Shown here: positions 29,297-41,000 of the stretch, one piece after another
Layout: each line of letters opens with the position of its first letter
Numbering within the stretch: position 1 is the first letter of the stretch
NCBI GenBank assembly: GCA_030272585.1
Contig: BSYQ01000016.1
Location: 992,001 to 1,056,000 of the forward strand
Source of the DNA: Bryopsis sp. KO-2023
Lineage: Eukaryota > Chlorophyta > Ulvophyceae > Bryopsidales > Bryopsidaceae
Length of the DNA: 64,000 bases
Direction of reading: 5' to 3'
The notes under the pieces: generated by a model
The model's input: only the letters and a program-made list of their open reading frames with translations
What the model was told of the DNA's origin: nothing
Database searches by the model: none
Made by a program: the position numbers and the translations under genes

Positions 29297-32200
29297 ATGG
29301 ACAGTTCGAAAGCCAAAGGGGCGAGCTATGTGGAGCAGGCCCAAAAAAAACTGAAGAGCTGGTCGTTGTTCGGATCCTCCAGCAAGAACGAGGATGCCGC
29401 GGAGCTCCTGGGAAAAGCTGCAAATCACTTCAAGTTGGGCAAAGCCTGTAAGAATAATAGTGAAATCTTGGTGGAGGGGGGTGGTTTTACTTTGGCGAAC
29501 CGCAAATGTTGATACCCGTTTCTTGGAGGGACGGCTGAGCACGTTTTTTTTTCTTCTCGTTTTCGTCCGGTGGCTTGTCGTTGTGAAAATATCATCGGAG
29601 GTTTTTTTTTTGTTTCCCAACGTTTTTTGTTTTTGTTTTTCTTGTGTTTTTCCCGAAGAACACTGGGAAAACAAAAATCACTCTAGTTTGCTTCCAGCCA
29701 TTTCTGCTGGTTTATGAAACATAAACTCGAAACAAAATAACAAACAAAAAGAACGGGCTGAGTTGGTTTGCATTCAACTCATGCACATTTCCTGTGCAAG
29801 AAATGGTCTTCAGTGTGTTTCATTTATATTGCTATTTTTTTAATAGAATTTTTTCTTTGAAATCAGGGCAAGAAGCTGGCGACACTTACACCCAAATGGC
29901 AGAAATTCATATGAAACTTGGGGTGAAACATGAAGCTGCAAATGCTTATGTAGAGGCTGCCAAAGCCCTGATGAAAGTTCCTTCAGATGGTATAGGCTGT
30001 TCATGCTTAAAAATATGTAGCACTGTTAATTCTTAATTCCTTGGGCGCCCTCACCGAGAAACTATAAATAGAATCAGCTTGTGGAGGATGCTAGTCACCA
30101 AAAGAGATTTAAATCATATTGTTTCGTTTTTGATTTTTGTTCTTTTTCCCGAAATTTGTCCTTTTCCTGGATTGAATGTTAGCTCGATCAGTTCAGCACA
30201 ATTTTTCCGCATTTTTTAAAGCATTCCTATTTTGGTTGCATGCACGATTGACTGACAGATGGTAATTTATCAATTTATTCATTTATTTTCTTATTTTCGT
30301 TGAGGAGTGCTTCTGTTTATTTTATTTTATTTCGTTTGCTGTGTTTTTATGAAGAGGGTATCAAATGCTTGCATACGGCTGTCGAGATTTACACAGACAT
30401 GGGCCGATTAAATCAAGCTGCTAGATATCTCAAGGTAAACCCCACTTAATTTATTCCAGGTAGTTCGATTTTTTTTTTCTTTTGGGGGGGGAAAACATCT
30501 AGAATGCACCTCCAGAATCATGCTAGAAAATAAACAGGAATTCAAGTATGGGTGTGGCGAAAAAGCGAAAAATACTGGGGGAGGGGTGGAATTTTTTTCT
30601 TTTTTCTTTTTCTTTTTTTTTTTTGGGGGGGGGGGCAGAGAAGTATTAAAACGTTGTCGCTGTTTGTTTCTTGTATTTTTTTGAAGTGTTTAGATTTAAT
30701 GAGGGCTAAATTTAGGATGTTGTTTTGGGTGTTTCAGGAAATCGGGGAACAGGTAGAAAAGCAAGATCAATACAAGGAAGCTGTCGAGTTTTACGGCAAA
30801 GCTGCTGAATTGTTCAGCATCGAAAATTCTTCTTCGGAGGAAAACAAGTGCTTGCTGAAAGTGGCGCAATACGAAGCCAAACTCGGTCATCACAAGAAGG
30901 CGGTCGAGGTATGCTGCATATAGAAATAAAAATGAAAATGTCTCGATAAAAGATGAATACCTTGGATTTTTTCCCCCAAAAAAAATGGTGAAGGTCCCCA
31001 AGCTTCTGTGAATTTTTATACGGTGAAGGAGGGATTATCAATTTTTCGTTTGGGAATTCGCATGTTAATTTTTTCTCTTTTTTTTCTTCGAACAGACACA
31101 GATGTATGTGTGTGTGTGTGTGTTTGTTGTGGAAACCTTGTGGAGAAAAGATTTCAATATCGAAAAAAAATGGAATATATGTGTACTGGAGAATCTATGT
31201 TTGCTTCCAGATTTCGCCCCTTGCTGTCTTCCATACACCCGTAAAAAAATCAGTGAAGAAAATGAACAGTTGCAAAAAATAACATCACGCATTCTGTCAG
31301 GTTCATCTGCAGGACAAACGATAACCCCCTCAAATTCAAATTCAAATTATTTAATTATTTAATCCCTCTATTTGTTTTTAGAATGTCATCCAGAAAGGTT
31401 TTAAACTAATTTTCTTTAAGTGATGATTTGTTTTTGCTTCTTTCTAGATCTACGAGGGCGTTGCCCGACAAGCTGCTGAACATCAATTACTCAAATACAG
31501 CGCAAAGGGCTACCTCTTGAATGCAGGGGTTTGCAGGTCAGCAGCTTCTTTTTTTATGGCGATGGGACGTTTGTGTGTGGGCATTTTTTTTTCACCCCAA
31601 AACAGCATCCTGCATATTAAACAGTGAATTACATTTTTTTGTCCAAAGAAGAACAAGAAGAAGATCAAGAAAATTCCAATCAGGGTGGATGGAATGTGAT
31701 GGAATTCTTTATTTTTTTCATTTTTTTTATATTATTTCATCTAAATACATATTTTTTATTAATTATTTTTTTTCTGTTCAGATTGTGCTATGCTGAGCCG
31801 GATTCCATGGAAACGGCAATCGAGCGTTACAAAGAAATCGACATAACTTTCCCCAGCAGTCGAGAATGCCAACTGCTGGAAAACCTTTCAGAAGCAATGG
31901 TCAATGGGGATGTCCAAAAATTCACGGATGACATCGCCGAATATGATTCTCTTTCCAAACTGGTGGGCATCTGTTTTGAAGAAAAAAAAATAAAAAATAA
32001 GAATGATAAATATATAATTTAAAAAAAAAAATAAAAATAAAAGGAAAAGAAAGGATAGGAAAACCAAAATAGTTTTCTTCGGCAACACGATATATCACAT
32101 TCTTTTCCATTTAATTCTTTTTTTTGTACTGTGTCAAGTTTTTCTTACATTTACAAAAATTGGCATTTTTGGTGTTTTCTTCATACAAACCCTTTTTTCA

Positions 32201-32470
32201 TTCACGTCTATCTTCCATGCGAACTGATGTTGGTTTTTTTTTTTGGTGATTTGTTTTGTTTTTTTTTCTCTCTTATTGTGCTGTGGCTTCATATTATTAT
32301 TTACATGTATATAGTTATTACTATTATTTTTTATTTTGGGGGGAATAATGTTATTATTTTTTTTCCTGCAGGATGAATGGAAGACATCTATGTTATTGGA
32401 GGTTAAAAAGCGAATCCAAAAACGAAACGACGGCGAGGAAGGGGAGGACGACGATGATGATCTAGTGTGA
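29297..32470 (+). CDS. NAPA: Alpha-SNAP (soluble NSF attachment protein)
   Basis: Alpha-SNAP (yeast Sec17) binds SNARE bundles and recruits NSF to take them apart after membrane fusion. ATG at 29297 gives SYVEQAQKKLKSWSLFGSS, the family's N-terminal membrane-binding loop, then AAELLGKAANHFKLGKA. Later exons encode the TPR-like helices: AGDTYTQMAEIHMKLG (about 29869), CLHTAVEIYTDMGRLNQAA (about 30358-30432), KQDQYKEAVEFYGKAAELF (about 30738-30908), IYEGVARQAAEHQLLKYSA (about 31447), LCYAEPDSMETAIERYKEI (about 31782-31962) and the terminal exon DEWKTSMLLEVKKRIQKR followed by an acidic tail (GEEGEDDDDDLV), stop 32468-32470. Length (about 290 residues) and order match the family; at least seven introns split it, with long T-runs and T/G tracts. 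The acidic C-terminus, including its penultimate Leu, is the part that stimulates NSF in known homologues. Confidence 0.93.
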
Positions 32471-33603
32471 TTCCTTTCTTTCCCTTGTTTTTTTTTTTTT
32501 TTCATTTTCTGCTTTCTCTCTTTCCGTTTCCCCCTTTGTTTTTTGGAAAGGGAGGGGGGGGGGTTGCAGAACCTCTGCTTGTTTGTTTTTTTGGTTAGAT
32601 GTCATTTGGTAGGGATGAAAAAGAAAAAAAAAGGATCAAAAAAGATACTAACAAAAAGAAAGTACTAACACAAAGGATATTCGGAAATGGTTTCGCTTGG
32701 GGTGACATTTTTATTTTTTTTTGAATCAAGATGGGAGGTAAAAGAGTCCGGAAAGGGTCATGCTATGTTTGTTGTGTGAAACAAAATCCTGGAGTGGGGG
32801 ATGGTGCGAAACGAGGTTTTCTTTTGATAGGATTTGACGATTTTTCCCTTTTGAATAAAGTGTAATGGCGGTGGGGAGGACAGAAAGAAGCGAGGAAAGA
32901 ATTTTATGGTTTCAATTTTTAACAAGAGAAAAGACGTTTTGGAAAGCTAGATGTTTGGAAGGTGCATGAAATTTGTAACAATCTGTGAACAAGAATCCAT
33001 TACCGTTGCTGATCGAAATGAGCTGCATCGATAATATATACTCCCAACTGTTTCATGGCATTTTCCAAGTTTTTTTTTCTGTTGGCTGATTGCCCTCTGC
33101 ATGCTGCTTTTAAGAAGTGTGACTTCTTCGCTTCCATTTTTTTTTTTTTTTGAATCAGACAAAATGTATTGAACTGATCAAATGAGTGTACAGTCCACAA
33201 AAATGCAACAAAATTTACACAAGAGTACAAATTTCACAAACTTTACAAATGCACATTTTTTTTTGGTCCATTTCAAAACCAAAACTGTGTCAGACAAACA
33301 AACAAAAAAACACAAATTTATGTTTATACCAGAAGTTCGTGCTCGCCCATGTATAATCAAAGAAATGTGACAAAATCAAAACAAAATAAACAAGATGGTG
33401 TGGGAAGAGGCCTCAGCAAGTGAAGCTCCTGGAAAAAAAGAAGAAAACAAGTTCAGGATAAGGGTGTCCCTTCCGAACATTGCCGCCACCCTGAAGGTTC
33501 ATTGAGAACCACGTCTGACGGAAAGCTACTGAAATAAATGCTCGAAAAGAGTTTAGATGAAGCGTCGTTTGAGTTGCGTTTCTTGAACTGGGGAGATCTG
33601 TGT
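32471..33603. other. Intergenic region after alpha-SNAP; no gene seen
   Basis: AT-rich, with a G9 run followed by TTGCAG near 32560 and many A/T runs. Open frames are short and of low-complexity composition. Confidence 0.5.
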
Positions 33604-34661
33604 TCACCAGATGGAGCCTCCAGAGTTCCTCCGTCGCCTTTTCACAGCTTCGAAATCCGTTCCATACTTCCTCTTACAGCCGAGAGCCGCCTTTGGGTCG
33701 CCACTCCTTTTAGCTTTCTTCCTAGCTTTGTTTGATCGACCTCGGGGTGTGGCATATTCACCTCTTTCCCGTTTCCCGCACGATTTGGATATCGAGCAGA
33801 TACATATCCTCGCAATGGTTCTCGTGATTTTTTGGCTTGCGCTCGGCTTTTCCTTGTTTTGCTCGCTGTCCTCCTCCTCGACGTCGTAAAAAACTTCCCC
33901 CTCTGTAGCATCCTCTCCTCTACGTCCAGTTTCTAAGACCTGGTTGGAAATGGAGAGCAGGCAACGGCATGAGAAAAAGATCGACGATTAATGCAAATTT
34001 ACAGTGGCCATTTCGTCTGGAAAATACAGTACTTCAATTCATTGTATTTGAACAGTACTTCAATCCAATATCAATATTCATTTGAAACATGAATTTGCAC
34101 GTTGCCAACATACTTGGCAAGAATTCTTCTTAAAGGATTTACTCGCTCACCTCTAATAAACGCCCCAGGATAATCACCAAGAATACCATTTTGGCTCCCA
34201 GTGTCAAGATTTCTACTCCTAATGCTAGTACAATCCTAGTGTCTAAATCTACAGAAACAAGAAAAAAAGGTTTGAAAGGGAGCACTTGGGCAGATGGGTT
34301 TCTGAACATGAACAACAAGAGCATGAAAAACAAGGTGAAGGTAAAAGATACTTACCTAACTCCATATTGCCTCTAAAAATATTGTTTCTGCCATTGTGAA
34401 ACACTAATACGGCTGTGTAAGAATAAACAAATGGTCAGTAGCGGAAAAAAAGCAACGTCAAGGTGCAAAGCGCGAAAAAAGCAAGGATAAATTGTGACCA
34501 TTTCGCTTGCCCAAACCCGGCAATTGGAACTGGCCTCAATAATGAATATTCTTGTAGTCTCAACGGAAAGAAAAGAAGGAAAAAAAAAGCGAAACGGCAT
34601 CCAGCGACTCACCTGTCAGTGCCGTCGCTAATGCGGCGCAAAGCGCAGAGCGCCACGCCAT
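33604..34661 (-). CDS. Small signal-peptide/membrane protein with basic tail, unknown
   Basis: Four exons with consistent phases. ATG at 34661 gives a signal-like start MAWRSALCAALATALT (donor GTGAGT); exon 2 (about 34367-34420) gives VLVFHNGRNNIFRGNMEL; exon 3 (about 34150-34248) gives a single hydrophobic helix, RIVLALGVEILTLGAKMVFL to VIILGRLLE; exon 4 (33604-33942) gives an acidic patch (YDVEEEDSEQNKEK), then a strongly Arg/Lys-rich tail (RGRSNKARKKAKRSG, AVKRRRRNSGG) ending SIW before the stop at 33604. Total about 180 residues. The design suggests a single-pass membrane protein with a short luminal loop and a basic cytosolic or nuclear-facing tail; the function is unknown and I recognise no homologue. 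A TATA-like element lies about 145 bp upstream of the ATG. Confidence 0.65.
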
Positions 34662-34803
34662 GTCTGGTTCACCGACCAAAGTGTTGTAAGGTGAAAGCAG
34701 TGCGGCAAACCAGCAAACCAGCAGTATGTCCTTGCGTTCTGGAGTTTCAATGATTTTTTTCAAGAACGAAGGTTTTTTGCGGGTGTGCAATATGAAAGTC
34801 GTG

Positions 34804-34814
34804 GCCTTTTTATG
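34804..34814 (-). promoter_or_regulatory. TATA-like element upstream of the 34.66-kb start
   Basis: On the minus strand the sequence CATAAAAAGG lies about 145 bp upstream of the ATG of the small membrane protein gene. Position and sequence fit a core promoter, though transcript data would be needed to confirm it. Confidence 0.45.
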
Positions 34815-35798
34815 TCTTGCAACATATTGACTGCGACAGTTGTGCTAACTAACCCCCCTTAACCCCCAAAAACCGTGACGGGTAACAATTGTCAGAGACT
34901 GAACAAACAAGTCGGAGAGGAAAAAGTAGCAAACTCTATCGAAGGAAACACATCGAGCTCCCATGTACAGGGGCAAGATTCAAAAAGAAGAAAAGAAAAC
35001 GTTCGAAAAGAGGTTTTTTCTTTGGTGGGAGGGGGGGAAAGGTGTTGTCAATATGCTTCCCAACTCGGCGGCGTCTCAGTATTGAGCTGAAAACAAAAAT
35101 AGGATCTTCGTCCCAAAAAAACAAGGAAAGCTCTTAAGAGGACTGCACCATGGTGCCATCTTTCGGGGGTTTTGCAAAAAAAACTAAAAACTGATAATGT
35201 ACCAATGTAGAAGGTCAAAAATGAAAACTGCGATGATAAAAATTTGAAATGCACTTCGATTTCGATACACAAGATCGTCATGCTGAGACAATATAAAGCA
35301 GTCGAATTTGCAATTTCTCAAGTCAGCATTCGTTACATTGGCCTGTAGGTTTTTCTAGACCGTCGACGGCCGAAGTCCCTTTCGAAAATACCACACACGA
35401 TTCCACACACGTCGCCACCTCCCAACGCACGAAAGGAAGACAGCTCTCGCCCCGGTCAGGTCCAAATGCAACGTGCTTTGATACCACTCACAAACGTGGT
35501 TCAAAAGATAACAGAAGAGGGGTTTCCACTGCTTTTCAAGTGGAGTCTGCCCCAGTGTTCACTTCTCTACGAAAGAGATGAACGATGCTCGTGTACGCCC
35601 GAAATTATACAAGATCCTCTGGTTGGTGTTCCATTTTGTTGTTGGCTGAGAAACGTGCTGGCACTAGTAGCAAAAGCACTGCGGCAGCGACGAACCCAAG
35701 GGAAAAATCAGCAGATTGTGGCTGGGGTCGAAAGAAGCCCCGCTTCGCAGCCCGTTCTTGGTACACCTGCGCAAAACATGAGCAACGGATGCAGGTCA
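34815..35798. other. Region between two small secreted/membrane protein genes
   Basis: A plus-strand TATA-like stretch (CAATATAAAGCAG, about 35289-35301) precedes an open frame from ATG at 35466, but that frame has no recognisable feature and partly overlaps the 3' side of the minus-strand Ala-rich gene. I cannot support a gene here. Confidence 0.4.
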
Positions 35799-37060
35799 TC
35801 ACCAGTACAAACAGGCACGTTCTGTAGTGAAAATACCGTCACCAATGCAACTCTTCTCACCCTGGAGCATCCCAGCAGCATGAGTATTCTGCAACGGTGG
35901 TGCAAACTGGGAGCTGGGAGCCGGCCGTGGTGGTGGAGGAGCCAGAGCTGGCGGTGCCGTCGCCGCTTGTCGTTGGCGCTGGGTCGCCCACCTCATTAAA
36001 GTTGGTGTTGGTGGCGGTGGAGCTTCCCTCCACATCTACTCCGCATTCGGAGTTGGTACCCAGTTCGCCTGCGCGCAAAACGTTTAACGTTGCTTGCTGC
36101 TCGTGGCCCAACGAGTGTGATATAGAAAGCGATATTAGTACGAAACGACCGAACCTGTGCAGACTTCTGAGGTTGCAATCGCCAGCGCGTCAGCTATGGC
36201 TGTCGTTGCGGAGAGGACAAACTCGGAGCGAAACGCCTCTGCTGTTCCACTGCCTTCGACGCATGCTCTAGTGCTACCTTCCGCAGCGGCTTTCGCGAAT
36301 CCCACAGCTATCGCAGTCAGGTCTCCCATGCACACTGCGCTGGAATCGCCGCCGGCTGCGACTGCAACAGCACGAGCGAAAGCTTCGGCATACGCAGTTG
36401 CGAAGGAATCTCCTCGGGCTACGCTGAAACCGCATCCAAAGCCCTGGCCGTCACAGGAGACCTACACGAGCGAAACAGGAGGTCAATGCATGATAGCGAA
36501 AGGAGAAAAAAATGATAGTAAACCTCGGTCAGGCTGCACCGACCTTTGCCAACGCCTCGAAATAAACAGATGCTACGGCGGTCGCCGCCGCCGTTGCTGC
36601 AGCTTCCACAGATACGGGACTGCACAGATCAGTTGTCAAGATCTCCTTCACTTCGCTCTCGAGCTTTGATTCCGCAAATGCGAGCGACTGCCGACCCACC
36701 ACACACACGAAAAGTCGCTGAGTTCCTTGCATTTTCTGAACAAGCTTGAGTTAGGAACAACGTGAAATGCTCGCCGACAGTGAGAAGAAGAATTCTTACG
36801 TTGCAACTCGCTCCGGCCCAGCCCTTGCACGACCCCGATTTCACTACGAGGCTCACGGACCCAAACACTTGACAAGAGGTCGTTGAAGTTTGGTAGAGGC
36901 GTCGACCTGAACAAATGTATACAAATCTAAGGAGGACCCAACGAAAGCAGGAAAATGGCAACTTCGCAAAGAGAAGGCAACTGTGCTGCGAACCTGCCAA
37001 AGCTTGCGGCGGCGCCACGAGTGCGAGGAAGGCCAAGATGATAGCAGCGTTCATTGCCAT
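35799..37060 (-). CDS. Secreted Ala-rich, Cys-containing protein of unknown function
   Basis: A six-exon model with all phases agreeing. ATG at 37060 encodes a signal peptide (MAMNAAIILAFLALVAPP, cleavage likely near QALAG). Exon 2 gives YQTSTTSCQVFGSVSLVVK and SGSCKGWAGASC; exon 3 gives a segment ending AAATAAATAVASVYFEALAK; exon 4 (about 36156-36461) starts SCDGQGFGCGFSVARGDSF and continues with Ala-rich helical repeats (TAYAEAFARAVAVAAGG, AIAVGFAKAAAEG, ATTAIADALAIATSE) in which Cys residues recur at intervals (AVCMG, RACVEG, EVCTG); exon 5 gives a Ser/Thr/Gly-rich linker and LPVCTTVAEYSCCWDAP; a short last exon ends CLYW. The protein of about 340 residues has no transmembrane helix after the signal peptide. 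It looks like an extracellular structural or cell-surface protein; this is inference. Its promoter lies in one arm of an inverted repeat. Confidence 0.72.
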
Positions 37061-37124
37061 TGTCAGGAAAAAGTCGAGACAGAACAGTCGGTTGAGAGTA
37101 GAACACACAAACGCACAGAACACA

Positions 37125-37405
37125 GAAACAACACACCAGTCGTTGCTTTGTGATGCTTGGCGAAGAGCTGGTATTTATGCTGTTCGCGGCAGGCCAGTTG
37201 CAACTTTTCTTGTCCCACGTGCATAACTTTCAACCGCCCCTGGTGGGCTGGCGTTGTACTTTTTCGCTCTTTCGCGAGAAGGCATAGCTTGAAATGTAGT
37301 TCTATGTATTTTTCCTGTCCCGCAACTGCAGCTGGCCTGCCGCGAACACCATAATAAATGCCAGCTCTTTGACAAGCATCACAAAGCAACTTCTGGTGTG
37401 TTGTC
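37125..37405. repeat. Inverted repeat (about 80-bp arms) forming a divergent duplicated promoter
   Basis: The left arm (about 37125-37207) and the reverse complement of the right arm (about 37313-37402) share long matches including GTTGCTTTGTGATGCTTG, AAGAGCTGG and GTTCGCGGCAGGCCAG, separated by about 105 bp. Each arm contains a TATA-like element reading outward: GCATAAATACC on the minus strand (about 37170-37180) and CATAATAAATG on the plus strand (about 37350-37360). They lie about 115 and 110 bp from the ATG of the minus-strand Ala-rich gene (37060) and of a plus-strand signal-peptide-like exon (37467). Confidence 0.8.
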
Positions 37406-37466
37406 TCTATGCTCCGTGCGTGCGTACTTTGAAAGTCGTGGGTGTGGCTTGTTCTTGGGCGGGCTC

Positions 37467-37592
37467 ATGGCACTGGTAAGTCGGGAGGCCGTTCTTTTGT
37501 TGGATAGCTGACAGGTCCTGCTTTTCTTTTCTCTTTTTCTAGGTGGTTTTTCCAGCCCTGTTGCATTTTTGTATACCAATTCTTGCTTGTGT
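37467..37592 (+). pseudogene. Signal-peptide-like 5' end of a divergent duplicate gene
   Basis: ATG at 37467 opens MAL, followed by a good donor (GTAAGT); joining to the acceptor TTTTCTAG at about 37542 gives VVFPALLHFCIPILACV, a hydrophobic segment like a signal peptide. A TATA-like element sits 110 bp upstream in the mirrored promoter arm. I could find no convincing later exons before 38039, so this may be a truncated copy of the Ala-rich gene's 5' end or a real gene with exons I cannot recognise. Confidence 0.35.
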
Positions 37593-38038
37593 AAGTAAGT
37601 ATTTTACCCTTGGAGAGAGGGGATTATCGTTCATTCTACTTTGTCGACTGTAAAGCACAACGTGCCCTTTCGAAATACTTGTATTTTTTGTGACCCTTGA
37701 ATTTCGAAAAGCCACGACGATATCCTGAAAGATTAGCGTTGAAAAATGGGATTGATTGGCACCGAAGTGGGATAGCTGACTGGGTGTCTTCTGAGGGTGG
37801 GTGGGTACTGGTCTGTTTGACGGCAGCTTGTTTAAAAACTGTAAGAAGAAACTTTCTGACAAGCTGGTTGAAGTGGACAATGTCGATCTGTTTGTTTGAT
37901 GTGTCAACCCCAGAAACTTTATCTGAGTGGGCCCACTAATAAAGAAAACAGAAATCTCCAGTTTTTTTCCTGTCTAGTACTGGAACATAACTACGAAACG
38001 ATCATGACGCTTCTGTTATGCCAAAAATTCCCTGGGTG
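37593..38038. other. Region without recognisable gene
   Basis: This stretch lies between the signal-peptide-like exon and the convergent coiled-coil gene. Open frames are present but carry no recognisable feature. Confidence 0.4.
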
Positions 38039-41000
38039 TTACAACCACTCGGGATTTTTGTGGTCTGACGATGGAGCCTTTGAAACATTCCCTGGTCCAG
38101 CATTGCATGGTTTGGTTCTGTAAACTGCAGACACGCTTCTTTTCAGCACGCGTGGCACGCTGGTTTTCAGCTCTGGAACTGGTCTGCCTTGGCTGCCCGA
38201 ATTCCTTACAGCAGCGGGTGAGTTTCTTTCTTTCACCCTGTTGTTATTGCGCTTGATAGTTTGTTCTTTGGAGGATGTGAAAGCCCGTGCCCGCTTCTCC
38301 ATTATTGTGTTTTGGAGTTGAGCTAGCTTTTTCCCAGTTTCTTCTTTTGCTGCGATCATCATTGCCTTGCGAGCCTTCGGCAAACCCTCTTCACTCAGCA
38401 ATTGCAACAAGCATTTTGTGTCGATCAAGAAAAACTGTAAAAACGGCCCTCTGTAAGTTCTGATGGTTTTACTTCTTTATAGGGAAATTTCCCTCTCCAA
38501 CATCTCATATAAACCCCTTTGTTTTTTTTAACACTTGAAACAGTGGCTTTTTGCTTCAGCCTTCATGCGAAGAATCTGGGCCAACACTGAGTTAATGGTT
38601 TTTCAATCTGGACATCATACGAACTCACCTGTAATTCTTTTTCAGCCTGTTCCAATGGGATGCAAGCCTCCTTCCCCATGAATGGCGATTGACTACAGGA
38701 CTGTCTCAGCTTTTGATATCTGCTTTAAGAGGGTGCGAAAGAAAAAAAAAGTTACAAGTTCTCCAGAAGGCAGGTACCGCCCTCCATTTTCAGCAACTCG
38801 AAAAAAATCTGCTGCGTGCATCGTTTGTCCATACGTGCAAGTGCGGGAAGGTGTGTTTTAACCAAAAACATACCTATAATTTTCCGGGTTCACATGTAGA
38901 TTAATTACAGGCTCTGTGCGGAAGCAGGCGTACCTGGTATTCAAAGCTCTGCTTCGGCGCGTTTCGCTTTCTAATCGCATCTTAAGGTAGATGGCCCTCG
39001 CCTCCAGCTCCCTATTCACTTCTTCGAGCTCTTTGTTGCGTGTTTTCAAAGTTTCCATGTCGGGTTCCTTTTGCACCAAGCTCTGGCGCATTTGAGCAAT
39101 CTCCACAGCACTTCTTTTTGCGGCCTTACTGGAAGCGTTGCGAAGGGTTTCCGTATGTTCCAGCTTGATCCTTGACGCCACCAATTCGTTTTGTAAGTTT
39201 TGAATTTTGGTATCTTTTCTGATCAAGGCTCGTTCGAAATGGTTGTTGGCCTGGGAACAAAACACGAGTATAGACGTGGTCAGTGTATCGTTTATGAAGA
39301 CAACCCGAATTCAGTAAAGATGGGGTACACCCCCGGTGGTTTATATTAATATATACTTACTCCGTCCCAGAATAACTGTCCACTAACATTTAAGGTTACA
39401 GTTCATCAGTACGATATCCATTTGCTCTGAAATTTTGTGGGAAGCATCTCTGATACACATAGATGAAGCTCACAAAATTTCAGATCCATTGGTCGAGGGG
39501 TTGTGATGCAGTGACTCCGATACCAGAAACGAAGCGAAAACCATTTTTTCACCTCCCTTATGAACGTTTTGACACGTTAAAAGTTCATAGTTTGCCACAA
39601 AATTTTGTGAACACATGCCTCAGATGTTCTGTCGCGAGCTCACAAAATTTCGTAGTAATTGAACCAGTGAGTAAAGCATGATGTCGTCGTCTAGTAAATC
39701 ATGATGACTATAAAATCGAGGAAAGTCGACCTCTGAAACCGAAAACAGCGGCGCGGTGTGCGAACTCCACCTCGACCTCGCAAACGTCATAAACGCAGCT
39801 CAAAATACCTTTGCGCGCCAGTTCGCTTGAAAATAGGAGCGACAGTCACCAAGCTGCCTAGAAAATGGGACTTTGATACGGAATGCCAAGCGCATTATAC
39901 GAGAGGCCAGGTGAATTTTCAGAGCAAATTTTGGGGATACACTGTACGAAGTGTATATTGTTGCTTTATAAAAGTATCTTACAATTTTGGATTAATTTTA
40001 GTATGCAAATTGTAAAAGTTGTCGAAGTGAAAATCCAGTTTTCGCTTCGTTTCTGGTATCGGAGTCACTGCATCACAACCTCTCGATCAATGGATCTGAA
40101 ACTTTGTGGGCTTTATTTATGTGTATTAGAGATGCTGCCCACAAAATTTCAGAGCAAATGGATGTCGTACTGATGAACTGTAACCTTAAATGTTAGTGGA
40201 CAGTTATTCTGGGACGGAGTAAGTATATATATATATATATATAACAATCGACCCCCAGCGATCGCAATAACAACGCAGGATGGTGGCGATTCCACAGGTT
40301 TCGTGTGATAATTTGATTTATATATCTGAGGCTCACTTCGGTCTTCGAGTGTTTGGGCAATGGGAAAGGGCTCGTAGCAGGCCGTGGCGGCTGGGGATAC
40401 TTTGCATCGGGCCCTCGAAATTCCGGCGAAGTCGATGCTCTCCTTCCTTGCTGGAATTTGGTAGCGGACTCCATCGAGACCGTCCTGCTGCCATCATCGA
40501 GGGGTCGAGCCGTATTGGAGAGAGTCGACAGTTGCACCGATATTTTGATGACAAGGTTTTTCACCTAAAGAAAGCCATGAAGCAGGGTCATGCTCCAAAA
40601 CTTTTTCCTTGCAAACACCACCCACAAAAGAAGGAAATGTATCGACCAATTCGATTCATTTTGCAATCAAGTTCCCTTTTGCAACCCCAACCCCCCACAC
40701 ACCAAAAAAAAGAAAAATCGTCACGTAGCGCGCGCGAAACAACTGATCTAGTTTGTAAAGCCTAACGATACAGTGGTGAGTGGATCGTTTTCTTGCCTGG
40801 TTGAGGTATAACAGAGCATCTTCGACCCCCCCTTTGTTGAGCAAGTCCGCAACGACATCATCCACGTTTTTGAAGTCTTCGATAGTGTTCCAGCTGTTCA
40901 GGGAGGCCCGCTGCCGTTTTTCCAACGCCAGCAGCTCGCCTTCGAGATCAAAGCGGATTCCCTCGGCTTTCGCCTCATCCTCGTCCAGCAGCTGCTGTGT

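Noticed and set aside
35466..35999. Plus-strand frame of 177 codons downstream of a TATA-like stretch
   Set aside because: No recognisable feature, and it runs over exons of the well-supported minus-strand Ala-rich gene.
39758..40015. Open frame within the MITE
   Set aside because: It is short, shows no transposase signature, and partly consists of sub-terminal repeat sequence.
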